Part shown: piece by piece, positions 1 through 7,983 of the stretch | Layout: each line of letters opens with the position of its first letter | Position numbering within the stretch: position 1 is the first letter of the stretch | Source: an uncultured Bacteroidota bacterium | GTDB taxonomy: Bacteria > Bacteroidota > Bacteroidia > Chitinophagales > Chitinophagaceae | Assembly (NCBI GenBank): GCA_903905685.1 | Contig: CAIVHI010000188.1 | Span: forward strand, 1-9,692 | Length of the DNA: 9,692 bases | Direction: 5' to 3' | The notes under the pieces: generated by a model | Told to the model about the DNA's origin: nothing | Seen by the model: the letters and a program-made list of their open reading frames with translations, nothing else | Database searches by the model: none | Position numbers and translations under genes: made by a program

Positions 1-3000
1 AGGTGTAAATTGGTACTTGCCGATGCGGGAACTGCCTCTACACGCGTTTTTCTCTACACTACAAAGAGCAAGTACCTATGTAACGAACCTGTATCGGTGA
101 AGGGGATGCATATACGCACGCACGGTACAGACCCAACCGGCCGGCCTGTGGCTTGCGCTGTGGTGCGGTATAGATATGGTATTCGCGTTTATGCCCCGGA
201 AACCGTTCTTCAAAAAATCGTGAATACCGACAAAGACGGTAGGTTTGGCATTGATTTCAGGCCACGGGCAGATATAGACGACGACAGTGCTTGCTTTGTT
301 TATGACCGTTATGTAGTGAAGGCCGGCTATGGTAGTGCGGCGGAGAATACGGATACTGCCATTCTGGAGGTAATGGCAGCCAAATCTTCTATCAGAATAT
401 TCGACGACCTTGCTGCCGGAGCCGTCCTTGGGGGCGGTAATCTGTTGAAATTCAAAGCTGTCGACTTGGAAGGCAATGTAGAACGCGTGCCAATCAGATT
501 ACGGTTCGGAAGGTTGGGAGTGATAAAGCCTGTTAGGCCGAGGCTCTGGAAACGACCGGACTATTGCACCGTGGATTCTACTAAGTTTAAAGAATTGTTT
601 CCGAACGACGAGTATGGAAACGAATCGAATCCGCTGCTAGCGCCGATTGACGAAGTTGCTCTCGATACCGTTGTGAACTGTGATTCGATGGGTGAGGCCC
701 TCCTTCCTGTTGATAGACTAGGTGATGCGGGGGAGTATCGGGTAGAATTGTCGGGCTACGGAACAAACAAAGACACCTTCAGGATGCTACGGTTGCTGGT
801 GGTTCGTAATGTGGCCGACACCGCCTTGCCGGCCGTTGCATCTCGGTTTGAACCCGGTGCCATCCTACTCGAAAACACCATTAAATTGACCGGCCCTAAG
901 GGCCTTGATACGGCATTTGTGGAAGTGTCGCTACAAGAGGGACGGGCAACGAAGGTCTTGGATGCCAAATTGATGGCTTCGCAGTTGTCGGTACTGGACG
1001 TGCAGCGATATAATTTGACTCAGAACAAGATGCCGCAGTGGGTTATGGTGAAAGACAATCGTTTCTATACGGGCAAAATAGGCATAGCGGTCCCGGCTCA
1101 AAATAAGAAGCCCAATCGGTATTGGGCTTCGGCAGGCCTGGCCGATACCGTGTTTTGTGGCGATAGTTTGGGTATTGCTACAGGCGGTAGTAGGGAAAAG
1201 CTGAAAGCTACGCCCTTGCTTTATACCGAGGGCACAAAGCGTTCCGGGCATTTTGCGGGAGAACGTGCCGACGGCACACGAGACGAATGGAAAGTTGACG
1301 GAGGGCTTCGCGAAAGTTTGCTGCTTTTGGGTAGCCGCAGGCAATCTATGCGGTTTCCGATCAAGGAATATGAAAAAATACTGTATGTAGATACCTTTGT
1401 ATTTCGTCCGGCGGCCTACATTCGGAAGGATTTACACAGCAGGAATGTGAACTTCCGGGGGAGGGCAACTCACAATGTGAAAGATATGGGCGGGTTACAC
1501 ACCGATCGCTACGAGCTTAACGACGATGAAGTGGAAGCTCATTTTTTTGAGCCGGCTCCTGGACAAGAAACCGCAGAAGGGCTTGCATCTCGCTATGCCG
1601 GATCCTATGCCATATCGAACATCGTTGCGGGAGGCAGTTTGGCTACTAAGTTAAATATTGACAGTGGCGGTATCCAACACTTGTTGTTTTGTGCGCCTAC
1701 AATGAAGGGTAGGCTGGGGACCAAGCTTTATGCATGGGGTGCCAATGGCATATTGGACTCGTTGGAGCAGCAAATTACAACGCTGAGACACCTCGAGTTG
1801 GGTGCCAACCCACCAGCCTTCCTTAGCCAAGGGGATACTTTGAAGCTCGCGATTACGGCAATTTGTAATGGGTTGTGCCCCAACGAATTGAAGATTAACT
1901 ACACAGTTACGAATGAAGACTTGTTGGGACGCAAGGAAACTTTGACGGATTCTCAAAGTGTGGCTGCACCTGCACCCTTTGGGGAAGGTCGCAAGTTTGT
2001 CGCCAATTTGGCGCCTGTTCGCGTTGGAGCGGCAGACTGCCGCGTGCAGATCTCCATAGCTGCGTCCTGCGGAGCCTATACGGATTCCCTATCCCTAATA
2101 ATTCCCATAGTTCGGCGTGACGATACCGATGTGGTTGCCATAACGGGCCAACGGGCGCCCGGGAATGAGGTGAAGTTGCCAATGAGGCTTGGTGATAAAA
2201 ATTTGTGCAAAATCGAGTTTGCTTCCAACCCAATACTGTTGTTGGCATCCAATTATGTTGCCGGCGGCACCTTGAGTCAGGTCGTCTCTACCGACCTCAT
2301 AGATGAATATGCGGCCAACGCTTTTTTGATGAAAATGGCCGAGGGGCAAGATGGGGCCAATCCGTTCTTTCCCAATGTGGCGCGGGAGCAGGACACGGCG
2401 GACGATGTGCAGCCCAAAATCAATACCTTTCGTCTCCATGCCCACTTGGGCCGGTATAGCGAGCTCGCCCGCTACGTTCAACAGGACAGGTTGAATGTAG
2501 TTCAAAAAAAATTGGTGGCTTCCATTCAGGAGATTCGGTTTGCCGAAGGTGCATTCCCTTGGCTGGACGGCATGCAGCCCGACCGCGAGGTTACGCAAAA
2601 TGCCCTCATCGCTTTAGGCCGCCTGCAAAATGCTGTGCCCAACGCTCTAGACCCGCTGGATTCGGTAGTTGCCGCAGCATTTGAGTATCTCGACAACGAC
2701 ATTTTGTTCAATTACGACATTGCTGTGAATGCGAAAGCCGATTTTTCGAAGTGCCAGATATCCGAGGAAGAAATTGCATACCTCTATGCGGGAACTTACT
2801 TTCCCCTTAGGTTGTTGCCCCCCAAGTTGCGCCAAGTGTATCCCATACTCATGGCCCAGGCCGAAAAGCACTACCGGAATTTCTCCGCCGCCAACCGTAT
2901 CCGAATAGCGGAATTGGCAGCATCGGGTGGAGACTCGGCTGTTGCGAAGAAGTTGCTGGAATGGGTGTGCAATGAATATTTTTTGATCAAAGAAGGCACG

Positions 3001-3882
3001 GGCGTGCGCGCGGCACCCCCTCTCCGGGCCGCCACTATAGCCACCAAGGTGGAATTATTGGAATGCCTGGTGAAAATGACCAACGATTCGGAGCGAGTGC
3101 ACTTCTTGGCTGCCGACATACTGCGCGCGTTATGCTCACGTCCCAAACCCAAGCCACGAGAATTTGCCATGGCTGTATATACCGCCTATTTGTGTCCGGA
3201 TGCTGCGGCCACGGTTGCCACGTTGCCCGAGTTCGAATATGGACAACAACATTTTGCAGTGCCTCGTACCGGGAAACATCATCGGTCTCTTGGTATGTAC
3301 TCGTTGGACTGCACTGCGGACTCCTTCGCTAATGGGGCGGACTCTATTTTGGCATACCTCGGCAGTTCCGGACCCTCCGCGATATATGCATACTATCGGG
3401 GCGACCATAAAGTAACGGCCTCACCAGCGGGCCTGCCCGGTGACAGTCATTTTGTCCTATCGAAAAAATTGCTGCGGGCAGCAGGAAAAAATAAAACCGA
3501 TGGGCCGAATCGAGAGCTTGCCGATAACGCTACCATAGCATTGGGTACCCCCATGACCGTGAGATTGGAACTGACGATAGACCGAGATACCGACTACTTG
3601 GAGCTAAGCGACCCATTGGCTCCTTTTATGGTGCCCCTACAAGTGTTTGAAGGTATGAAGACCGTGCAAGGAGTGGACTATTACCAAGTGGAAGACCACC
3701 GTGGGGCGAGCTTTTACATCAATCATGCCGTAAAAGGGAAGTATGTGTTTGAATATACCGTTGTTGCGGGCCATTGCGGCCGGTATAGCGTGGGCGAATG
3801 CCAACTCTATTGCAACGGTACCCTTGAAGAAAAAGGCATTCCTGACGCTAAGAATATTAGGGTAGATGAACGCAAGCCATAG
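1..3882 (+). CDS. Alpha-2-macroglobulin family protein, 5'-truncated by window edge
   Basis: The frame is open from base 1 (nine bases before the first possible TTG start), so the real start and any signal peptide lie outside; about 1293 residues are visible, against roughly 1800-2000 usual for Bacteroidota relatives as I recall them. Residue numbers below count from the codon at base 10. Blocks typical of the family appear in order: an MG-type region containing LWKRPDY and FPNDEYGNE (about 179-205); PPAFLSQGDTL (601-611), matching the PRFLREGD block; a SCGAYTDSLSLIIPIV stretch (about 686-701); an alpha-helical thioester-domain-like region with GAFPWLDG (847-854) and VTQ (861-863); and a C-terminal beta domain with DTDYLELSDPLAPF (1193-1206) and GKYVFEYTVVAG (1243-1254). 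Where relatives carry Cys-x-Glu-Gln, this protein has GGTLSQVV (752-759), so no thioester can form there. Relatives are envelope proteins thought to trap proteases; for this one that role is inference. Arginine codons are rich in AGA/AGG, unlike the downstream genes. The family call is firm, the activity unknown. Confidence 0.85.
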   Translation, partial: RCKLVLADAGTASTRVFLYTTKSKYLCNEPVSVKGMHIRTHGTDPTGRPVACAVVRYRYGIRVYAPETVLQKIVNTDKDGRFGIDFRPRADIDDDSACFVYDRYVVKAGYGSAAENTDTAILEVMAAKSSIRIFDDLAAGAVLGGGNLLKFKAVDLEGNVERVPIRLRFGRLGVIKPVRPRLWKRPDYCTVDSTKFKELFPNDEYGNESNPLLAPIDEVALDTVVNCDSMGEALLPVDRLGDAGEYRVELSGYGTNKDTFRMLRLLVVRNVADTALPAVASRFEPGAILLENTIKLTGPKGLDTAFVEVSLQEGRATKVLDAKLMASQLSVLDVQRYNLTQNKMPQWVMVKDNRFYTGKIGIAVPAQNKKPNRYWASAGLADTVFCGDSLGIATGGSREKLKATPLLYTEGTKRSGHFAGERADGTRDEWKVDGGLRESLLLLGSRRQSMRFPIKEYEKILYVDTFVFRPAAYIRKDLHSRNVNFRGRATHNVKDMGGLHTDRYELNDDEVEAHFFEPAPGQETAEGLASRYAGSYAISNIVAGGSLATKLNIDSGGIQHLLFCAPTMKGRLGTKLYAWGANGILDSLEQQITTLRHLELGANPPAFLSQGDTLKLAITAICNGLCPNELKINYTVTNEDLLGRKETLTDSQSVAAPAPFGEGRKFVANLAPVRVGAADCRVQISIAASCGAYTDSLSLIIPIVRRDDTDVVAITGQRAPGNEVKLPMRLGDKNLCKIEFASNPILLLASNYVAGGTLSQVVSTDLIDEYAANAFLMKMAEGQDGANPFFPNVAREQDTADDVQPKINTFRLHAHLGRYSELARYVQQDRLNVVQKKLVASIQEIRFAEGAFPWLDGMQPDREVTQNALIALGRLQNAVPNALDPLDSVVAAAFEYLDNDILFNYDIAVNAKADFSKCQISEEEIAYLYAGTYFPLRLLPPKLRQVYPILMAQAEKHYRNFSAANRIRIAELAASGGDSAVAKKLLEWVCNEYFLIKEGTGVRAAPPLRAATIATKVELLECLVKMTNDSERVHFLAADILRALCSRPKPKPREFAMAVYTAYLCPDAAATVATLPEFEYGQQHFAVPRTGKHHRSLGMYSLDCTADSFANGADSILAYLGSSGPSAIYAYYRGDHKVTASPAGLPGDSHFVLSKKLLRAAGKNKTDGPNRELADNATIALGTPMTVRLELTIDRDTDYLELSDPLAPFMVPLQVFEGMKTVQGVDYYQVEDHRGASFYINHAVKGKYVFEYTVVAGHCGRYSVGECQLYCNGTLEEKGIPDAKNIRVDERKP
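1107..1130. repeat. Perfect 10-bp inverted repeat with 4-nt loop inside the macroglobulin gene
   Basis: GAAGCCCAAT (1107-1116), loop CGGT, then ATTGGGCTTC (1121-1130) pair perfectly. On the + strand no T-run follows. On the - strand the hairpin is followed directly by TTATTTTGAG, which gives it the look of an intrinsic terminator for antisense transcription. It lies within codons of the macroglobulin frame, so coding constraint also acts on it. The structure is seen directly; any function is inference. Confidence 0.6.
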
Positions 3883-4033
3883 GGGTGGCAACGCCTACTA
3901 TAGAGGCAAAACTTGTTCCGGCCCATGGCAGCCTTCCAAGGCAGGGTGTTTAACGTTTAAAAGCAATTGAGGCTTCCATCGTTTCTGGTCACGAAGTGCG
4001 CCGGGGCAGTGCAAAGTTTTGTTGAGCATCCGG

Positions 4034-4082
4034 CCGGCAGCGAGTGCCGGGTCTGAAGTCTGTAGATGCCTGACTTTTTTTT
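4034..4082 (+). terminator. Probable intrinsic terminator after the macroglobulin gene
   Basis: In the 208-nt gap between two convergent genes there is a 6-bp hairpin, CCGGCA (4034-4039), loop GCGAG, TGCCGG (4045-4050), followed by a weaker 5-bp stem AAGTC (4056-4060) / GACTT (4072-4076) that runs into eight T residues (4075-4082). The second stem plus T-run is in the right arrangement to end + strand transcription just before recR is met head-on. The stem next to the T-run is short with an 11-nt loop, so strength is uncertain. No matching T-run serves the - strand. Nothing else was recognised in 3883-4033. Confidence 0.45.
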
Positions 4083-4090
4083 AATTCGAA

Positions 4091-4711
4091 TTAGCGGATG
4101 TTCACATAATTCTCCACCGGCAACCGCTTGGCTATCGATTTGGCAAGCGTCATTTCGTCGGCATATTCCAAGTCTCCACCAAAAGAGATGCCGCGCGCAA
4201 TGGTCGTGATGGTGACGGGAATGTCTTTCAGCAATTTCGAGATGTAGAAGACTGTGGTGTCGCCCTCAATCGTGGGGCTGATGGCCATGATGATTTCGGT
4301 GATGCCGCTATTGCGGATGCGGTCGGCGAGGTCGGTAAGGTTGAGTTGTTCTGGACCTATGCCGTCGAGCGGGGAGAGGATGCCTCCCAGCACATGGTAT
4401 CTTCCACTGTAGTGCTTGGTGTTTTCTATGGCTATCACGTCCCTAATGCTCTCTACAATGCAAAGTTGCTGCCGGTTGCGGCCGGGATTGGCGCAAATGG
4501 CGCACACCTCGCCGTCTGAAATATTGTGGCACTCCACGCAAAACCTGATTTCCCGGCGCATCTTAGTCATTGTGTTCGCCAAGTCGTCCACGCGGGAGGG
4601 TTCGGTTTTCAGCAGGAACAGTACGAGTCGTAAGGCCGTTTTCTGGCCTATGCCCGGCAGTCGTGAAAACTCGCGCACTGCATCTTCAATGAGCTTCGAA
4701 GAAAATTCCAT
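4091..4711 (-). CDS. recR: Recombination mediator protein RecR
   Basis: RecR is a ring-forming DNA-binding protein that works in the cytoplasm with RecO (and RecF where present) to load RecA on gapped DNA during recombinational repair. The 206-residue length is normal for the family. Visible parts in order: a helix-hairpin-helix with FSRLPGIGQKTALRL (15-29); a four-cysteine zinc finger at Cys58, Cys61, Cys70 and Cys73; a Toprim domain starting near IVESIRD (85-91), with the characteristic GRYHVLGGILSPLDGIGP (103-120) and ARGISFGGDLEYADEMTL (172-189). All expected key residues are present. The ATG at 4711 is chosen because the N-terminus MEFSSKLIEDAVREFSRLPG fits the family exactly; no Shine-Dalgarno sequence precedes it, as is common in Bacteroidota. 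It is transcribed alone, convergent with the macroglobulin gene and divergent from the YfhO gene. In many other bacteria recR sits beside dnaX; that neighbour is absent here. Confidence 0.97.
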   Translation of the reverse strand: MEFSSKLIEDAVREFSRLPGIGQKTALRLVLFLLKTEPSRVDDLANTMTKMRREIRFCVECHNISDGEVCAICANPGRNRQQLCIVESIRDVIAIENTKHYSGRYHVLGGILSPLDGIGPEQLNLTDLADRIRNSGITEIIMAISPTIEGDTTVFYISKLLKDIPVTITTIARGISFGGDLEYADEMTLAKSIAKRLPVENYVNIR

Positions 4712-4758
4712 GAGTGGGGTAGAAAGCTGAAGTGGTTGGTTGTTATGGGTTGATGCTG

Positions 4759-4790
4759 CAAAAATCCGACAAAAAAGCCAACTCGCGCAA
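4759..4790 (-). promoter_or_regulatory. Weak candidate promoter for recR
   Basis: Read on the - strand, TTG (4790-4788) stands 21 nt before GATTTTTG (4766-4759), which matches the Bacteroidota -7 consensus TAnnTTTG except for its first base. It would place the transcript start roughly 40 nt upstream of the recR ATG. The match is imperfect and in A/T-rich sequence, so it may be chance. Confidence 0.25.
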
Positions 4791-4914
4791 TGCTAGCCCA
4801 AATCGAATGCAATACCAGCGAGTGTAAAATTAGAAATGATGTTTGCCGTCCTATGCGACTGTTAATTGAATGGAAACCCGGTAGCTCGGCATACTTCACA
4901 CCAATATACACGCG

Positions 4915-4948
4915 TTAGCCTTTTTTCCGGAATTACTTTTTACTTTTG
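4915..4948 (+). promoter_or_regulatory. Candidate Bacteroidota-type promoter for the YfhO-led gene cluster
   Basis: TACTTTTG at 4941-4948 matches the Bacteroidota -7 element TAnnTTTG exactly. TTAG at 4915-4918, a one-base variant of the -33 element TTTG, stands 22 nt upstream, within the usual range. The predicted start near 4955 gives a leader of about 30 nt before the ATG at 4984. The leader holds a purine-rich AAGGGAAGG at 4962-4970, 13 nt from the start codon, rather far for a classical Shine-Dalgarno. The rest of the 272-nt divergent region (4712-4983) shows nothing else I can name. Confidence 0.55.
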
Positions 4949-4983
4949 ACACTAAACCTTCAAGGGAAGGCAAAATTCGTTAT

Positions 4984-7428
4984 ATGCAATTTGATTTGAA
5001 AAAGTTCAAGTGGGACATCCTCATCGTGGTGCTGTTTGCCGCCGTGTCGCTCATGTATTGCTATCCGCAACTTAGTGGCAAAAAACTCTCCCAACACGAT
5101 AACCTTTCCTGGCAGGGCATGTCGCGCGAGGCTATGGCCTACCACGACTCCACCGGCAAGGACGTGATGTGGTCCAACAGCATGTTTGGCGGTATGCCCA
5201 CTTTTGCCACTTATGTAGGTGCCGCCACCACCAATCTGGTGGGGTACGTGCAGGCGTTTCTGGAAGTAGTGGGCAAACCGGCCTATTTTTTCTTCATCGC
5301 CATGGTTTGTTTCTATCTTTTGGCGCGCGTGCTCAAGCTGGATAGGTGGGTGGGCATATTGGGTGCTCTGGCCTATGCGTTCGCGTCCTATAATGCCATC
5401 ATTATAGGTGTGGGGCATGATACGAAGATGCTTACCATGGCCTACCTCCCTGCCGCCATTGCAGGCATGTTGCTCATTTTCGATACCCAATGGATTAGAG
5501 GCGCCGCACTCACGTCGGTCGTCTTCTGCCTCATTTTTGCCAACAACCACTTTCAAGTCATTTACTATTCCATGATCATGTTCTTCTGCTTCGGTGTAGG
5601 CATGTTGGTACGTGCCATTCGTACGGGGCAATTGAAGAACTTTTTCATATCTGCCGTTATTGCGGGTGCTTCCGTAGGCTTGGGGTTGGCACCTTGCGCA
5701 TCGTCGTTCATGTCCATCAAGGAATACTCCAAAGCCACCATGCGTGGCGGTGAAAGCGAACTCTCCGGCCACGACCAAAAGGCCAATGGCGGGCTGGACA
5801 AAGACTATGCGTTCCGCTGGAGCAATGGTATTGGGGAGACTTTTTGCCTCATGATTCCTTACCTATACGGTGGGTCGTCTATGGAGCCTGCCGAATTGGC
5901 ACCCAAAACCAGCGCATTGGTTGGTCCGTCGGCCGAGCAACTGCCGCTGTACTGGGGGCCTCAGCCCTTTTTGGGCGGCCCTGTATTTTTCGGGGCCATC
6001 GTTTGCTACCTGTTTATCCTTGGTTTGTTTGTGGTGAAGAGTCCACACAAGTACTGGATTTTGGCTGCGTCCCTCATTTGTATTGTCATGTCTTGGGGCA
6101 GCAATTTCAGCGGGTTCAACTACTTCCTGTTCGACCATCTGCCGTTCCTCAACAAGTTCCGCACACCGTCTATGGTGCTCGTCATCCCACAAATGCTTTT
6201 CCCGCTGCTCGGCATGTTGGCTGTGCAGGAGGTGCTTGCAGGCACCACATCGAAGCCGGAATTATTGAAGAAACTGAAGTCTGCAACCATGGTTGCTGCC
6301 GGCATTTGCGCTGTAGTAGGACTGGGAAGTAGCGCGTTTTTCAACTTCACGGGTCCCGAAGACGGCCGTTATCAGGCTGAATTGGTAAATGCCCTCAAAG
6401 ACGACCGCTCCTCTTTGGCTATGATGAGCGCATTGAAGAGCATGGCATTGATACTGCTGGCGTTCGGTCTGATGTGGATGTTCCTGAAAGACAAGTTGAA
6501 AGCCATGTATGCCGGCATTGCACTCATCGTGTTGGTGTTGGTCGATTTGCTGCCCGTGGCACATGCCTACCTGAGCGAGAAAAACTATCAAGACCCTGCG
6601 GAATACGCATCGGCGTTCGAGCCCCGCGAAGTGGACAAAATGATATTGAAGGACCCCGACCCCTACTACCGCGTTTTGGATTTGAGCCGGGATACCTATA
6701 ACGATGCCATTCAGGCGTACTTCCACAAGTGTATTGGCGGCTACCACCCCGCAAAAATGGAGGTTTATCAAGATTTGATTGACCACCACTTGGGCCGCAA
6801 GGGCTATAATTCCCAAGTGCTCAATATGCTGAATACCAAGTACATCATTGTAGGTGGGCAGAAGAGTGCCCCCCACGTCATCCCCAACCGCAATGCCAAC
6901 GGCAATGCCTGGTTTGTGGACGAGGTGAAATGGGCCAACACTGCCGACGAAGAAATGGATGGCATGAATGCCCCCTCCATCGGCGATACCGCTGTGGTTG
7001 CCAATGCGTTCGATAGCCGCAGAACGGCCATCATACGCAATACCTTCAAGGGCGACTTCGGCAACTACGCCTTTGGCCGGGACAGTGCCGCAACCGTGAA
7101 ACTGGCCCGCTACGGCTTGGACGACATCTACTTCACATCCGACAACAGCAAGGACGGCCTTGCCGTATTCTCCGACATTTACTACCAACCGGGATGGAAG
7201 GCGCTGGTGGACGGCAAAGAAACGCCCATCTACAAGGTGGACTATGTATTGCGCTCCATCAAGGTGCCGGCCGGCAAACACAATATCGAATTCCACTTCA
7301 AGCCGGATAGCTTCTATCGTGGTCAGGCTGTGTCGCTGGTGAGCAGTATATTGGTTTTGGGGCTGTGTATAGCGGCATTTCTACCTATTGGCGCCAAAAA
7401 GAAGGAAGGCGGAAGCGGCGGTGCATAG
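4984..7428 (+). CDS. YfhO family polytopic membrane protein
   Basis: This 814-residue inner-membrane protein has the layout of Bacteroidota YfhO proteins. After a short cytoplasmic N-terminus and a first membrane segment (about 11-27) comes a QHD motif (37-39) and WSNSMFGGMP (63-72). A dozen or so further hydrophobic segments follow between about 100 and 527, including NNHFQVIYY (187-195), NGIGETFCLMIPYLYGGS (281-298), YWGPQPFLGGPVFFGAI (323-339) and FLNKFRTPSMVLVI (388-401). A soluble, probably extracytoplasmic region (about 528-780) contains IGGYHPAKMEVYQDLI (584-599), LNMLNTKYIIVGG (613-625) and a small beta domain with YYQPGWKALVDGKE (733-746); a last membrane segment (about 781-802) and a Gly-rich tail close it. 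In Firmicutes, YfhO proteins are GT-C-like and needed for glycosylation of lipoteichoic acid; in Bacteroidota, which lack that polymer, the substrate is unknown. It is the first gene of a likely four-gene + strand unit. Confidence 0.9.
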   Translation: MQFDLKKFKWDILIVVLFAAVSLMYCYPQLSGKKLSQHDNLSWQGMSREAMAYHDSTGKDVMWSNSMFGGMPTFATYVGAATTNLVGYVQAFLEVVGKPAYFFFIAMVCFYLLARVLKLDRWVGILGALAYAFASYNAIIIGVGHDTKMLTMAYLPAAIAGMLLIFDTQWIRGAALTSVVFCLIFANNHFQVIYYSMIMFFCFGVGMLVRAIRTGQLKNFFISAVIAGASVGLGLAPCASSFMSIKEYSKATMRGGESELSGHDQKANGGLDKDYAFRWSNGIGETFCLMIPYLYGGSSMEPAELAPKTSALVGPSAEQLPLYWGPQPFLGGPVFFGAIVCYLFILGLFVVKSPHKYWILAASLICIVMSWGSNFSGFNYFLFDHLPFLNKFRTPSMVLVIPQMLFPLLGMLAVQEVLAGTTSKPELLKKLKSATMVAAGICAVVGLGSSAFFNFTGPEDGRYQAELVNALKDDRSSLAMMSALKSMALILLAFGLMWMFLKDKLKAMYAGIALIVLVLVDLLPVAHAYLSEKNYQDPAEYASAFEPREVDKMILKDPDPYYRVLDLSRDTYNDAIQAYFHKCIGGYHPAKMEVYQDLIDHHLGRKGYNSQVLNMLNTKYIIVGGQKSAPHVIPNRNANGNAWFVDEVKWANTADEEMDGMNAPSIGDTAVVANAFDSRRTAIIRNTFKGDFGNYAFGRDSAATVKLARYGLDDIYFTSDNSKDGLAVFSDIYYQPGWKALVDGKETPIYKVDYVLRSIKVPAGKHNIEFHFKPDSFYRGQAVSLVSSILVLGLCIAAFLPIGAKKKEGGSGGA

Positions 7429-7458
7429 GCCATTCCGCCAACCCAAAACCGGGCAACT

Positions 7459-7983
7459 ATGAGCCAAGGCCTCCGTAAATTGTTGGGCATGCGCGCCGAA
7501 ATGGGGTGGGGGTTCTATCTCACCGATTTCCTGTTTCGCAGACTATTGCGCCAGAATGCCGCAGTGCCTTGGGCGGTACACCACACGGCCACCATACATT
7601 GCCCACAAAACCTGACCAAGGGTGTGGGCACGTTTCCGGGCGACTCGCCTGGGGTGTATATCAATGCGTTGAACGGAGTGCACATCGGCGATTATACCAA
7701 CTTGGGTCCCAACGTGGGCATCGTATCTGCCAATCACGACTTCTTCGACAACGACCAACACGCCAAAGCGGCACCAGTGGTGATAGGGCGGTTTTGCTGG
7801 TTCGGGATGGGTGCGGTAGTACTGCCCGAGGTGGAATTGGGCGATTTTACGATAGTGGGTGCAGGTGCCGTGGTCACCAAGAGTTTTCCCGATGGCTATT
7901 GCGTATTGGCCGGCAATCCTGCCAAAATCATCAAACACCTCGACAAGGAAAAGTGCGATGCTGCTGCGGCTACCAAAAAGTAA
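7459..7983 (+). CDS. Hexapeptide-repeat (left-handed beta-helix) acyltransferase
   Basis: The 174-residue protein has an N-terminal helical part (about 1-40, with basic residues around FLFRRLLRQN) and then hexapeptide repeats forming a left-handed beta helix: GVHIGDYTNLGPNVGIVS (73-90), VVIGRFCWFGMGAVVLPEVE (107-126), LGDFTIVGAGAVVTKSF (127-143), ending in the usual AGNPAKIIKHL (151-161). His93 in SANHDF is the likely catalytic base. Relatives of this size transfer acetyl or similar groups from CoA to sugars or other small substrates and act as cytoplasmic trimers; the substrate here cannot be read from the sequence. It begins 30 nt after the YfhO gene with no terminator between them, and its end overlaps the next gene by 26 nt, so translation of the two is probably coupled. 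The start ATG has no Shine-Dalgarno, but the N-terminus fits close relatives as I recall them. A surface-glycan acetyltransferase role is inference from the neighbours. Confidence 0.88.
   Translation: MSQGLRKLLGMRAEMGWGFYLTDFLFRRLLRQNAAVPWAVHHTATIHCPQNLTKGVGTFPGDSPGVYINALNGVHIGDYTNLGPNVGIVSANHDFFDNDQHAKAAPVVIGRFCWFGMGAVVLPEVELGDFTIVGAGAVVTKSFPDGYCVLAGNPAKIIKHLDKEKCDAAAATKK
7945..7949 (+). promoter_or_regulatory. Ribosome binding site deciding the flippase start
   Basis: AAGGA lies 8 nt before the ATG at 7958, inside the end of the acyltransferase gene. The spacing is ideal and favours 7958 over the longer reading from 7859 and over the internal ATG at 8006. It is the only well-placed Shine-Dalgarno found in this gene cluster. 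Confidence 0.5.

Noticed and set aside
10..12. TTG at base 10 as the start of the macroglobulin gene
   Set aside because: The frame is open to base 1, there is no signal peptide or promoter, and the visible part begins in the middle of a macroglobulin domain, so the gene continues to the left.
892..904. GGCCCT-A-AGGGCC inverted repeat in the macroglobulin gene
   Set aside because: Six pairs around a single base cannot form a good hairpin and such short palindromes are expected by chance.
4648..4911. An 87-codon - strand frame upstream of and overlapping the recR start
   Set aside because: It overlaps recR in another frame and has no recognisable domain; it is not an N-terminal extension of RecR, whose start is complete as placed.
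4960..5778. A 272-codon open frame on the - strand covering the 5' end of the YfhO gene
   Set aside because: Same reasons: a low-complexity His/Gly-rich shadow of the sense gene, which also runs over the sense promoter leader.
5956..5973. GGGC-CTCA-GCCC followed by five T in the YfhO gene, terminator-like
   Set aside because: The stem has only four pairs and the site lies in a conserved coding block (YWGPQPFLGG), so coding explains it.
6262..7296. A 344-codon open frame on the - strand opposite the YfhO gene
   Set aside because: It is antisense to a well-supported gene, its protein has no recognisable domain, and its His/Val-rich composition is what the codon bias of the opposite strand produces.
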